A stretch of DNA of 64,000 bases from contig NZ_FWXF01000005.1 of NCBI RefSeq assembly GCF_900176285.1, positions 150,318-214,317 of the forward strand. The letters are read 5' to 3'. This DNA is from Desulfacinum hydrothermale DSM 13146 (lineage in GTDB: Bacteria > Desulfobacterota > Syntrophobacteria > Syntrophobacterales > DSM-9756). How positions within the stretch are numbered: position 1 is the stretch's first letter; each line of letters begins with the position of its first letter. The notes under the pieces are model-generated. The model saw only the letters and a program-made list of their open reading frames with translations. It was not told the origin of the DNA and did no database searches. The position numbers and the translations under genes are program-made. Positions 37,493 through 46,156 of this stretch are shown here, piece by piece.

Positions 37493-38221
37493 TCAGTGGG
37501 CAATCACCTTGCCCAGGAAATCGCGCAGGCGGGGATTTTCAGGATTGGAGAAGAAGGCCTCCGGCGGCCCCTCTTCCTGGATGCGCCCGCCGTCGATGAA
37601 GATCACCCGGTCCGCCACTTCCTTGGCGAAGCCCATCTCATGGGTTACCACCACCATGGTCATGCCTTCCCGAGCCAGCTGCTTCATGACCTCCAGCACT
37701 TCCCCCACCAACTCGGGATCCAGCGCGGACGTGGGCTCGTCAAAGAGAATCACCTTGGGCTGCAAGGCCAGTGCCCGTGCAATGGCCACGCGCTGCTTCT
37801 GCCCCCCGGAAAGCTGGTCCGGGTAGTTTTCCGCTTTGTCGGCCAATCCCACCTTGGCCAAGAGCTCACGGCCCCGCTCTTCCGCTTCCGCCGAACTCAA
37901 CCCCCTCACCTTCACCGGCCCGAGGGTCACGTTGTGGAGGACCGTCATGTGCGGAAAGAGGTTGAACTGCTGGAAGACCATGGTGGCCTCGGCCCGCACC
38001 AGGTTCATGTTGGTCTTGGGATCGGTGATGTCCTTTCCGTCCACGATGATCCGCCCGGCCGTGGGCTCTTCCAGTCGGTTGATGCAGCGCAGGACCGTGG
38101 ACTTTCCCGACCCGGACGGTCCGATGATGCACACCACCTCTCCGGGACGCACGTGCAGATCGATCCCCTTGAGCACTTCCAGGGAGCCGAAGGATTTGTG
38201 TAGGTTCTCAATGCGTATCAT
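37493..38221 (-). CDS. glnQ: Amino-acid ABC transporter ATP-binding protein (GlnQ)
   Basis: A 242-aa ATPase of the glutamine/polar-amino-acid class. Walker A is [15 protein letters not shown], the Q-loop is [11 protein letters not shown], the signature is [15 protein letters not shown], Walker B is [14 protein letters not shown] and the H-loop is [15 protein letters not shown]. It is the last gene of glnHPQ, 4 bp after glnP, and drives import through it. Confidence 0.93.
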   Translation of the reverse strand: MIRIENLHKSFGSLEVLKGIDLHVRPGEVVCIIGPSGSGKSTVLRCINRLEEPTAGRIIVDGKDITDPKTNMNLVRAEATMVFQQFNLFPHMTVLHNVTLGPVKVRGLSSAEAEERGRELLAKVGLADKAENYPDQLSGGQKQRVAIARALALQPKVILFDEPTSALDPELVGEVLEVMKQLAREGMTMVVVTHEMGFAKEVADRVIFIDGGRIQEEGPPEAFFSNPENPRLRDFLGKVIAH

Positions 38222-38225
38222 AGGC

Positions 38226-38897
38226 CTATTTTTCCGGAAGGACCCGAAGGTGTTGTTCCAGCGCTCGCAACGCCTTGGCGATTCCCAAGGTCATGACCAG
38301 ATAGACGATCCCCACCGCCATGTAGACTTCGAAGGCTCGGAAGTTGACCGCCACGATCTCCTGACCGGTGCGAAGCAGCTCGCCCACGCCGATCACCATG
38401 AGCAGCGAGGTGTCCTTGAGGCTGATGATGAACTGGTTGCCCAGCGGGGGAATCATGCGCCGGAACGCCTGGGGCCAGATGATGTAGCGCATGGTCTGGG
38501 AACGGGTCAGGCCGATGGAGCGCCCCGCTTCCATCTGGCCCGGGTCGATGGATTGAATGGCGCCCCGAACGATCTCGGCAATGTAGGCGCCGGAATTGAC
38601 CGCGATGACAATGATGCCGGCCATAATGGGTGGAATGCGCACCCCTAATGCCATGGGCACACCGTAGTAGAGGAACATGGCCTGCACCAGCATGGGCGTT
38701 CCCCGGATGCTCTCGATGTAGACTCCCGCCAGCTTGCGAAGGAGGATGTTTCGCGAAATCTTCATGAGCCCGGCGATCGAGCCCAGAATGAAGCCGAAAA
38801 AGAGCCCCCCGATGGTGATGACCACGGTGAGCTTCAACCCCCGCATCAGCATGGGGAAGGTTTCCACAACAACGCTGGGTTCAAACTGAAAAGCCAT
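38226..38897 (-). CDS. glnP: Amino-acid ABC transporter permease (GlnP)
   Basis: A 223-aa inner-membrane permease with a HisM/GlnP-type permease domain: [47 protein letters not shown], and the EAA-loop [38 protein letters not shown] 38897 is preferred; the longer frame to 38987 adds charged residues without homology. It lies between glnH (after an attenuator-like hairpin) and glnQ. Confidence 0.92.
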   Translation of the reverse strand: MAFQFEPSVVVETFPMLMRGLKLTVVITIGGLFFGFILGSIAGLMKISRNILLRKLAGVYIESIRGTPMLVQAMFLYYGVPMALGVRIPPIMAGIIVIAVNSGAYIAEIVRGAIQSIDPGQMEAGRSIGLTRSQTMRYIIWPQAFRRMIPPLGNQFIISLKDTSLLMVIGVGELLRTGQEIVAVNFRAFEVYMAVGIVYLVMTLGIAKALRALEQHLRVLPEK

Positions 38898-38940
38898 GTC
38901 TGTCCTGTCCCCCCGTCCACCCGGCGATCCCAAGATGGGC

Positions 38941-38981
38941 AAAGAAAGCCGCGCTCCCCGGCTCGAACCGCGGAGCGCGGC
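38941..38981 (-). terminator. Intrinsic terminator or attenuator between glnH and glnP
   Basis: A perfect 10-bp stem, GCCGCGCTCC/GGAGCGCGGC (38981-38972 with 38957-38948), has a 14-nt loop and is followed on the minus strand by TTTCTTTG. It sits in the 191-bp gap after glnH. The arrangement parallels the aapJ hairpin and would favour high binding-protein levels. Confidence 0.75.
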
Positions 38982-39088
38982 ACCCACATCTCAGGCGGGC
39001 GTCGGGCTTTCCCCCTCGCCCCGTCGCACATCACGGGGCGCAATACGCCCCAACCGCTTTCGGGAACCGCTCGGCCGGGGCTGGAACC

Positions 39089-39835
39089 TTATTTGGGTTC
39101 GGTCTTGAACCACTTCAGATAAAGATCGCGGTACGTGCCGTTTTCTTTTAGCTTCTTCAGGGCCTCGTTCACCTTGGGAACCAGCGGGCTTCCCTTGGGA
39201 AAGGCGATGCCGTAGGACTGGCCCATGTAGAGCGGACCCACCACCTTGACCAGGCCCTTGCCGCGCTTGTTCATGAAGTCGGCGATCACCGGAGAATCGA
39301 AGACCACGGCATCGGCACCGCCGCTCAAAAGCTCCATGAACATGGCGTCGTTGTTGGGATAGAGCTTCACCTCCTTGGCCTGGGCGTTTTTCTTCACGAA
39401 ATCCTCGGAGGTGGTTCCCAGCTTGGTGGCCACGATCTTGCCCTTCAGGTCCTCCACCTTCTGGATGTCCTTGTTGTCGGCGCGCACCAGAATGAGAAGC
39501 CCCGCATTGTAGTAGGGATCGGAAAAGTCCACCACTTTGGCCCGTTCCGGCTTGATGGTGATCCCGGCGATGCCCACGTCCAGCTGACCCGACTGCAGAC
39601 CCGGGATGATGCCGTTGAAGTCCATGGGTTGCAGGTCGTATTCCACACCGATCTCCTTGGCGATCGCCGCCCACAGTTCCACATCGAAACCGGTGTGAAC
39701 GCCCGTCTTGGGGTCCTTGAACTCAAACGGGGGAAAGTTGGTGTCCGTGGCCACCGTGAGCTTTCCGGCATGGGCCGTTCCCATCAGGAAAAGACCTGCC
39801 GCCACGATCATGAACAGGGCGATGATTCTTTTCAT
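39089..39835 (-). CDS. glnH: Periplasmic glutamine/polar amino-acid-binding protein (GlnH)
   Basis: A signal peptide (MKRIIALFMIVAAGLFLMGTAHA) and a family 3 solute-binding fold: KLTVATDTNFPPFEF, GFDVELWAAIAKEIGVEYDLQPMDFNGIIPGLQSGQLDV, then the C-terminal lobe with GKIVATKLGTTSEDF. The ligand-binding positions resemble GlnH of glutamine importers, though glutamate or other polar amino acids cannot be excluded. It is first of the leftward glnHPQ operon and divergent from the PilZ gene. Confidence 0.92.
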   Translation of the reverse strand: MKRIIALFMIVAAGLFLMGTAHAGKLTVATDTNFPPFEFKDPKTGVHTGFDVELWAAIAKEIGVEYDLQPMDFNGIIPGLQSGQLDVGIAGITIKPERAKVVDFSDPYYNAGLLILVRADNKDIQKVEDLKGKIVATKLGTTSEDFVKKNAQAKEVKLYPNNDAMFMELLSGGADAVVFDSPVIADFMNKRGKGLVKVVGPLYMGQSYGIAFPKGSPLVPKVNEALKKLKENGTYRDLYLKWFKTEPK

Positions 39836-39979
39836 GAGCTTCCTCCTTGCTTTTCTTGTTTGGGTCTTGCCTGGGCCTGCCGGCGCCGACCAGACGCGTC
39901 GGCAGCCACTGCTCGCACACCTAAGGCCGCTTCCTTGTGCCTCAAAACGGAAAATGTTTCAAGAGATTAAAGAGACTTG

Positions 39980-40000
39980 CAAGATCCCTAACGGATCTTG
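39980..40000. promoter_or_regulatory. Inverted repeat upstream of glnH
   Basis: CAAGATCC-CTAAC-GGATCTTG is a perfect 8-bp inverted repeat about 145 bp before the glnH start, in the divergent 39836-40166 region. It could be an operator or a leader hairpin. Nothing else is recognised in this interval. Confidence 0.3.
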
Positions 40001-40166
40001 GGCCTTGCTGGCCTAGATCGGACGTGGCATCCTGATGAGAAGTTGGGTTGCCGTGGCCCGGCACCCTTCCCAGCCTTGGAAGCGGTGGGGATGATCCCAC
40101 CGGCATTTCCCATGGGTAGCCTGCCCGGGCCGATTGAAGGGTCGGAGGAAAGGAAGCAATCAGCCC

Positions 40167-40538
40167 ATGTGGCCCTTGGTGGATCGACGCAAATCGAAAC
40201 GATACCCGGTTTCCTGGCAGGCGGTTTTGCAAGCCGCTTTTCAGGGGGAAAAAGCCACCCTGGAGGTGGCCGTGGTGGATGTGAGCCTGGGAGGAGCGCG
40301 GCTGGAGACGCCGTCGCTCCAGATGGGACCCCGTCATGTGATGGCGGACCACCCTGAGCGGCTGGAACTGGAGATCCTCCTTCCGGCCGGCCTATTCACC
40401 GCCCCCGTCCAGATTCGCTGGACCCGGTACCTGGAGGATCTTCGAAAGTTCCACGTGGGAGTGTCCTTTGAGGATCTGCCCGGATCGAGCCTGGCCGTGC
40501 TCAAGGAGGAACTGAGCGCCGTCGCCCGGGCGTCCTGA
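40167..40538 (+). CDS. PilZ-domain protein
   Basis: The 123-aa protein carries the two PilZ c-di-GMP-binding elements: the arginine cluster RRKSKRYPV near its N-terminus, and VVDVSLGGARLE (D/NxSxxG) about 35 residues later. The start could also be a TTG at 40134; the ATG is preferred because the PilZ core begins right after it. It probably senses c-di-GMP to modulate another process. It is convergent with the class V aminotransferase. Confidence 0.75.
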   Translation: MWPLVDRRKSKRYPVSWQAVLQAAFQGEKATLEVAVVDVSLGGARLETPSLQMGPRHVMADHPERLELEILLPAGLFTAPVQIRWTRYLEDLRKFHVGVSFEDLPGSSLAVLKEELSAVARAS

Positions 40539-40578
40539 AAGAACGCCCCTCTCTTCCCGCACGCCTTTGCTCATTTGC

Positions 40579-41748
40579 TCAAGCCGGATCCAGGGCGTTG
40601 AGAACGCCAACGGCCCGATCCACTTCCTCATCGGTGGTGCACCAGTGGGGCGCCAGGCGCAGGTAACCGCATCGGGCGGAGACAAAGACGCCTTCCTGTG
40701 CCGCCTCTTTCATGATCCGGTCCGGATCTTCGCGGGTGATGAAGGAAAGGATGCCGGACCGATGGGGGCCCGAAAAGAGGAGCGGACGATACCGATCCCG
40801 ATCGATGGTGGCAAGGATCCGATCCTGGAGCCGAAAGATCTCGGCGGCGACGGCATCCGCCGGATAGGGAAGGACCGCCGCCTTCAGGCAGGCCTCCAGA
40901 GCGGCGGCCAGGAACGTGGGGGTGGTGCTGTATTCGAAGCGTCGGGCCGAGGTGTGGGGCTGCCAGGTGTGATTCAGGTAGTCGTCTCCCTGCACCATGG
41001 ATTCGGCGCCCACCAGGACGTGGGCAAGCTTCCGGCGGAATTCGGGAGCCGTGTAGAAAAGCCCCGTGCCGGTGGGCCCAAAAAGCCACTTCCAACCCGA
41101 TGCAGCCACCGCCGCGATGTTCCACTCTTCCGGACGCACGGGCAGGGCCCCCAGGCTCTGGGCCGCATCCACCACCAGGTCGATACCCCGTTCTTTGCAA
41201 AATGCGCCCAATTCCTTCAGATCCGCCGCAAATCCGCTGGTGAACTGCACGTGACTCACGGCGATGATCCGCGTTCGCTCCGTGGTCAGCCGCCTCACAT
41301 CTTCCATGGACCACCCGCAGGGCCGCCGGCCCGTGTCCCCGTCCCCCATGGGACGATCGGGCAGCAGCACCAGCTCCACTCCCCGTTTTTCCTGAAGTTT
41401 CCAGGGGTAGTGATTGGCCGGATATTCATGCACGTAGCTCAAGATCTGATCCCCGGGCTGGAAGGGATACCCGTTGGCGATCATCCCCATGGCCTCGGAG
41501 GTGTTCTTCACGAAGGCCACGTTGCCGGAACGGGTGGCCAAAAGCCGTGCGGCGGCTTCTCGCAAGGCCTCCACCACACCAAAGTACGGGACCAAGCCCG
41601 GTCCGCCTCCGCGCATCTGGGCCTCGGCGGCCTCGGCCAGGGCCCGGCAGGCCGGCCGGGGAAGAGGGGAAATGGCGCAGTGGGCCAGGAAAGCCCCTTT
41701 TTCCTTTACGGGAAAAAGTTCCCTCGTCTTTTGAAACATGCCTTCCAC
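40579..41748 (-). CDS. Class V aminotransferase-fold PLP enzyme
   Basis: A fold-type I PLP enzyme of 389 aa. The Schiff-base lysine is K220 in SGWKWLFGPTGTGLFY, the PLP-contacting Asp is D194 in VVDAAQSLG, and NTSEAMGMIANG forms the phosphate loop. It resembles cysteine desulfurase/kynureninase-like proteins, but the RxGHHCA-type active-site cysteine loop of desulfurases is absent; the corresponding C-terminal region reads SARCGYLRLAPHWCTTDEE. The reaction is therefore unassigned. It stands alone. Confidence 0.8.
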   Translation of the reverse strand: MEGMFQKTRELFPVKEKGAFLAHCAISPLPRPACRALAEAAEAQMRGGGPGLVPYFGVVEALREAAARLLATRSGNVAFVKNTSEAMGMIANGYPFQPGDQILSYVHEYPANHYPWKLQEKRGVELVLLPDRPMGDGDTGRRPCGWSMEDVRRLTTERTRIIAVSHVQFTSGFAADLKELGAFCKERGIDLVVDAAQSLGALPVRPEEWNIAAVAASGWKWLFGPTGTGLFYTAPEFRRKLAHVLVGAESMVQGDDYLNHTWQPHTSARRFEYSTTPTFLAAALEACLKAAVLPYPADAVAAEIFRLQDRILATIDRDRYRPLLFSGPHRSGILSFITREDPDRIMKEAAQEGVFVSARCGYLRLAPHWCTTDEEVDRAVGVLNALDPA

Positions 41749-42089
41749 TCCACACGAAAAGGTTGGACGATCACCCCGAAAAACCGCCTCTTGCGTGCCC
41801 CCTTATCTTTCCTTGAACGATCTGCACTTCCCTTGTTCGCTCCATTTAGGTTCATGCCACGGCCCACCGTTTTCGTCCAGGCCGAAATGGGGGCGCCCCC
41901 CGCCAGACGGCCATGCCCGGCCATGGGGCCCGGGAAAGGGAGAAGATTCCGATCGCTATGCCTCTATTGACATAGCGCTCGCCCTTACTTACACTCCCGC
42001 CTATCTGCACCTGTCCGAAAGAACCGATTTTGGCGGTTTGGGGCACGATAAGTTGGCGAAATGGCCTTGCCCCCGAGGCTGATTTTGCG

Positions 42090-42220
42090 TTCCCAGTCCG
42101 ACAATGGTCTTTCTGCTCTTTTGGGCGATGGCGGACGGGTTGCAATTCCGCTGTGCCATGTGGCTCTTTGGGAGTTCTCAGACAGCCCCCTGCCGGGGCG
42201 GGTTCCAAATCCGCCCCCAC
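42090..42220 (+). repeat. Dispersed intergenic repeat, copy B (upstream of tupA)
   Basis: The blocks CCGACAATGGTCTTTC, GCTCTTTTGGG, TTGCAATTCCGCTGTGCCATGTGGCTCTTTGGGAGTTCTCAGACAGCC and GGGGCGGGTTCCAAATCCGCCCC match the family, including the right terminal TCAGACAGCC. It lies in the divergent 41749-42398 region. I see no gene in the rest of that region, and no clear riboswitch. Confidence 0.75.
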
Positions 42221-42398
42221 AGGCAGGCAGCGCGGGCCGGTGGATCCTGGCTTCAGCAAAGCATGGAATAGGAGGGCGAACCCCTGTCTTGCGCCGGGCC
42301 CCATGCCGTTCAGAGAGCCCCTCGAAAACGGGGGCATCGACCAGCGTCTGGATGAGCGCGCGATGTTGGATGGACGGGACGACACAAGGAGAAAGGCG

Positions 42399-43238
42399 AT
42401 GAAAGCAGCATGGCGAAAAGGGCTTATTGGGGCGGCTTTGGCCTTGGCTTTTTTTGCGTACGCGGGAGCCACGGCGCTGGCGGCGGACCGGATCCTGCTC
42501 GCGACCACCACCAGCACGGACAATACGGGCCTTTTGGACTACCTGGCGCCCAAGTTCCAAGAAGCGACCGGTATCGAGTTGCGCTGGGTGGCCGTGGGAA
42601 CCGGCAAGGCATTGGAGCTGGGCAAGAACTGCGACGTGGATGCGCTCTTGGTCCACGCACCGGCAGCGGAAGAAAGGTATGTGGCCGAAGGCTACGGGGT
42701 GGAAAGGACCCGGATCATGTACAATGATTTCGTCCTCATCGGGCCCAAGGAGGATCCGGCGGGCATCCGGAAAATGCAGGTGACGTCGGCGTTCCAGACC
42801 CTGGCCCGGGGAAAGGCCTTGTTCGTAAGCCGCGGCGACAACTCGGGCACCCACAAAAAGGAGCTGTCTCTTTGGAAGGCGGCCGGGATTCCCGTTCAGG
42901 ACAAGGCCGATTGGTACCTCCAGACCGGCCAGGGGATGCTGGCCACCATCCGTGTGGCCGCCGAGCGCCGCGGATACACCCTCACCGACCGGGGGACCTA
43001 CATCAAGTATGAGCACACCATGAAGGGCGATCCCCCCCTGGTGATTCTGGTGGAAGGAGACGAAAAGTTGTTGAACCAGTACAGCGCACTGATGGTGAAC
43101 CCCCAGCGCTGTCCCCAGGCGAAAGCGGATCTGGCCAGAACTTTCATCCATTGGCTGGCTTCGCCCGAAACCCAAAACACCATCGCAGACTACAAGTTGC
43201 TGGGAAAGGCTCTTTTCACCCCCAACGCCGCAAGGTAG
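42399..43238 (+). CDS. tupA: Tungstate-binding periplasmic protein (TupA)
   Basis: After a signal peptide (LIGAALALAFFAYAGATALAA), the mature protein begins with the oxyanion-binding TTTSTDNTGLLDYL motif typical of TupA. It continues with VAVGTGKALELGKNCDVDALLVHAP and FVSRGDNSGTHKKEL, which supply further oxyanion contacts. It delivers tungstate to TupBC for cofactors such as the AOR in this window. GGAGAAAGGCG precedes the ATG. It is first of tupABC. Confidence 0.93.
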   Translation: MKAAWRKGLIGAALALAFFAYAGATALAADRILLATTTSTDNTGLLDYLAPKFQEATGIELRWVAVGTGKALELGKNCDVDALLVHAPAAEERYVAEGYGVERTRIMYNDFVLIGPKEDPAGIRKMQVTSAFQTLARGKALFVSRGDNSGTHKKELSLWKAAGIPVQDKADWYLQTGQGMLATIRVAAERRGYTLTDRGTYIKYEHTMKGDPPLVILVEGDEKLLNQYSALMVNPQRCPQAKADLARTFIHWLASPETQNTIADYKLLGKALFTPNAAR

Positions 43239-43343
43239 AAGCCGGTAAGGCCCCCTGGCGCCCTCGATCCTTCAAGGCCGCGTCCTGCCGCAAAGGCCGG
43301 GGGCTGTTTGCCGTGGGACGAACGATGCACTAAGGAACCGTCC

Positions 43344-44033
43344 ATGAACTACTTGATCGAAGGCTTCGTCAAGGCCCTGCACCTCTTGCTTACGGGACAC
43401 CCGGAGACCTTTTCCGCCATCGAAACCACGCTCCAGGTGACGAGCTACTCCATGGCCGCCAGCCTGGTTCTGGGCATCCCCGGGGGCTTTTTACTGGGAT
43501 ATCACGAGTTCCGGGGCAAGCGGGCCGTGCGCACCCTGGTGGACACGTGCCTGGCCCTTCCCACCGTCTTGATCGGCCTTCTGGTCTATGCCTTCATTTC
43601 CCGCCGCGGCCCCCTGGGAACGTGGGGGCTTTTGTTTACGCCGGTGGCCATCGCCTGCGGCCAGACCATCCTGGCCCTTCCCATCGTGGTGGCGCTGGTG
43701 GCCACGGCCATTGAAGGCTTGGATCGCCAGCTTCGCATCAGCCTGCTCAGCCTGGGAGCCCGAGGCCACCAGGTGCTCATGACCAGCATCTGGGAAGCGC
43801 GTCACGGGGTGGTCGCGGCGGCGCTGACCGCCTACGGCCGGGTTCTGACGGAAGTGGGTATTTCCATGATGGTGGGGGGAAACATCAAATGGCATACCCG
43901 CACCATGACCACCGCCATTGCGCTGGAGACGGGCAAGGGCGAATTCGCCATGGGAGTGGCCCTGGGCCTGGTGCTCTTGGCCATCGCCTTTGTGGTCAAC
44001 GTATCTCTGGCCTTCCTGAAAAGGAGAACGTGA
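43344..44033 (+). CDS. tupB: Tungstate ABC transporter permease (TupB)
   Basis: A 229-aa inner-membrane permease with five to six hydrophobic helices and the binding-protein-dependent permease domain: ETTLQVTSYSMAASLVLGIPGGFLLGY, DTCLALPTVLIGLLVYAFISRRGPLG, then LLSLGARGHQVLMTSIWEARHGVVAAALTAYGRVLTEVGISMMVGGNI. The last stretch is characteristic of TupB/WtpB-type proteins. It lies between tupA and tupC; tupC begins 5 bp after its stop. Confidence 0.93.
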   Translation: MNYLIEGFVKALHLLLTGHPETFSAIETTLQVTSYSMAASLVLGIPGGFLLGYHEFRGKRAVRTLVDTCLALPTVLIGLLVYAFISRRGPLGTWGLLFTPVAIACGQTILALPIVVALVATAIEGLDRQLRISLLSLGARGHQVLMTSIWEARHGVVAAALTAYGRVLTEVGISMMVGGNIKWHTRTMTTAIALETGKGEFAMGVALGLVLLAIAFVVNVSLAFLKRRT

Positions 44034-44037
44034 CCCC

Positions 44038-45078
44038 GTGGGCTGGATCTACCAGGCGGAAAACCTGCAGCATCGCTACGGCACCCAGACGGTCTTGCAA
44101 CTGGACCATCTGAGCATCGAGCGCCACAAGATCGTGGGCCTCATGGGCCCCAACGGAAGCGGCAAGAGCACGCTGCTTCGACTGCTGGCCTTCGTGGAAT
44201 CGCCCAGCCGGGGCCGGATCGCCTACTTTCCGGCGGACGGCCGACAAAGCAGCGAAGCCGCCCGTTTACAGGTGACCCTTATGGGCCAGGAGCCCTATCT
44301 GCTCAAACGCACCGTTCTTGCCAACGTGGTCTACGGCCTCAAGGTCCGAGGCGAATCCGAAAATCTGGAAAAGCGGGCCGCCGAGGCGTTGCAATGGGTG
44401 GGCCTTCCGCCACGGGCCTTTCTCAAACGCCGCTGGTTCGAGCTTTCGGGAGGCGAAGCGCAGCGGGTGGCCCTGGCGGCCCGTCTGGTCCTTCGGCCCA
44501 AGGTGCTTCTTCTGGACGAGCCCACGGCCAGTGTCGACATGGAAAGCGCGCAAAGGATCCGGGAAGCGGCCTTGCGGGCCCAGCGCCAATGGGGCACCAC
44601 CGTGGTGGTGAGCAGCCACGATCGCCACTGGCTCTTTGAGGTCTGCGACGCCATGTTGCATCTTTTCAAAGGGCGCCTGGTGGGATCAGGAGCGGAAAAC
44701 ATCCTCCTGGGCCCCTGGAGACGGCGCACGGACGATCTGTGGGCCAAGCTTCTGGAAGACGGCCAGGAGCTGGTCCTGCCCGGGGCGCCCGGCCCCGATG
44801 CCATCGCCCTCATTGCGCCGGACCAGCTCCAATTGAACCTGGCACCGGAAGGCGCGCCGTCCCCGGTGGCGCCATTGGATGTGCCCTGCCGGGTTGCGGG
44901 GACCCTGCTCCGGCTCACCCTGGAGCGGGCCAGCGGCCGCATTCTGGCCACCGTGGCTGTGGGCCGCAGCCTTTTCACCGCCAAGATCCCCTGCGGCGGG
45001 TCCCACCGGGAACGCTTCTATCCCGGTCAGCGGGTCACCATCACCTTCCCGACCGAAAACGTGCAATGGCTTGTTTAG
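44038..45078 (+). CDS. tupC: Tungstate ABC transporter ATP-binding protein (TupC)
   Basis: A 346-aa ATPase that starts with GTG 44038, directly after tupB. Walker A is GPNGSGKSTLLRLLAF, the signature is LSGGEAQRVALAARL, Walker B is VLLLDEPTASVD, and the H-loop is VSSHD. About 100 C-terminal residues form a TOBE/MOP-like extension (residues about 260-340) that may sense oxyanion. It completes tupABC. Its stop codon abuts dispersed repeat copy C. Confidence 0.92.
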   Translation: MGWIYQAENLQHRYGTQTVLQLDHLSIERHKIVGLMGPNGSGKSTLLRLLAFVESPSRGRIAYFPADGRQSSEAARLQVTLMGQEPYLLKRTVLANVVYGLKVRGESENLEKRAAEALQWVGLPPRAFLKRRWFELSGGEAQRVALAARLVLRPKVLLLDEPTASVDMESAQRIREAALRAQRQWGTTVVVSSHDRHWLFEVCDAMLHLFKGRLVGSGAENILLGPWRRRTDDLWAKLLEDGQELVLPGAPGPDAIALIAPDQLQLNLAPEGAPSPVAPLDVPCRVAGTLLRLTLERASGRILATVAVGRSLFTAKIPCGGSHRERFYPGQRVTITFPTENVQWLV

Positions 45079-45275
45079 GAGGCTGTCTGACAATGAGCTC
45101 TTGGCCTTTTGGGCCTTTCTGACAAATGCAATGCAACTGTGCCATGTGATGTTTCTTGAGCTTTGCAGGGGCGGGTTCGGAATCCGCCCCGACAGCCGCT
45201 TGGCCAGGCCGGCCCCACGGGCCCGCCCCACCCTGCCGACCGCGCAAGCAGGGAGCAACCTGGACCTTTTCGGGC
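45079..45275 (+). repeat. Dispersed intergenic repeat, copy C (after tupC)
   Basis: It begins AGGCTGTCTGACAATGAGCTC immediately after the tupC stop, continues TTTCTGACAAATGCAATGCAACTGTGCCATG, then the hairpin GGGGCGGGTTCGGAATCCGCCCC, and ends with CAGGGAGCAACCTGGAC. Copy G is its closest relative. The remainder to 45336 is featureless. Confidence 0.75.
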
Positions 45276-45336
45276 GCGCTTCGAGCCGACTGCCCCAGAA
45301 GGGCTCATCGCCCCACGACCGCAATAGATGTTTGAT

Positions 45337-46152
45337 TCAATTCATAGGCAGAGAAGCGATGGCTAGAGGAGTGAGCAGCAGAGGCCGACTCGGCACTTTG
45401 ACCGGTAGGCCCAATTCGCTGGTAAAAACCGCCTCGATCCCTTCCAGACAGCAGGTGCCTCCCGAGAGGATGATCTCCTCCACATCATGGCCCCCGATAT
45501 GTCCCCCCACGATGTCACAGATGCGCTGGAGGGTGGGCCGGGCCATATCCAGGATGTTCCAATCGTCCGGCGACCGCTTCTTTTCTTCCGCCTCTTGAAA
45601 GGACAATCCGGTTCGACCGGCGATCACCAAAGTGATGTGGGTGCCCCCGGTGGGCTCGTCATCGCTGAAGACCACTTCGCCGCGGCCTAGGATGGCCGTG
45701 CCGGTGGTTCCTCCCCCGATGTCCACCACCGCGGCCCGATCCAGGTCCAGAAGGGCGCCCACGCAGCTGGGTTCGTCCACCACTTGAACCACGTCCAGGC
45801 CCGCCGTTTCCAGGATGTTGGTGGAGAGTCTGGGATCGGTTCCCGGAGGAAAAGACGTGGACGCTTGCGTGATCTCCACGCCAAGGCGGGCTTGGGCCTT
45901 GGCCACCAGGCGCCGTACGATGTCGACCGCTCCCACAAAATCCACTACCACACCGTCACGAACCACCTGAGCCCACTCTAGAAATGCCGCCAGCGGCCGC
46001 GCGTGGTCATCCACCACCATCAGGACCACGTCGGCCGTTCCCAGGTCCACTCCCACGTGGAAGGGCCCTTCGTATCGGATCGGCTCCTCACAGTTGAGGA
46101 TCCGGTCGGCCTCCACCAGAAGTGTGTTGACCTCCTGCCAGCTTCTGCCCAT
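45337..46152 (-). CDS. eutJ: EutJ-like Hsp70-fold chaperone of the microcompartment operon
   Basis: A 271-aa actin/Hsp70-fold protein: VGVDLGTADVVLMVVDD (phosphate 1), VVDIGGGTTGTAIL (phosphate 2) and EIILSGGTCCLEG (adenosine). It resembles EutJ, a putative chaperone encoded in ethanolamine and other BMC loci, with no known catalytic role. ATG 46152 lies 4 bp after the aldehyde dehydrogenase stop. It is the last gene of the leftward BMC operon. Confidence 0.85.
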   Translation of the reverse strand: MGRSWQEVNTLLVEADRILNCEEPIRYEGPFHVGVDLGTADVVLMVVDDHARPLAAFLEWAQVVRDGVVVDFVGAVDIVRRLVAKAQARLGVEITQASTSFPPGTDPRLSTNILETAGLDVVQVVDEPSCVGALLDLDRAAVVDIGGGTTGTAILGRGEVVFSDDEPTGGTHITLVIAGRTGLSFQEAEEKKRSPDDWNILDMARPTLQRICDIVGGHIGGHDVEEIILSGGTCCLEGIEAVFTSELGLPVKVPSRPLLLTPLAIASLPMN

Positions 46153-46156
46153 GGCA

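Noticed and set aside
42061..42398. Possible tungsten/molybdenum cofactor riboswitch before tupA
   Set aside because: The interval is largely a dispersed repeat copy; I could not recognise the conserved riboswitch core.
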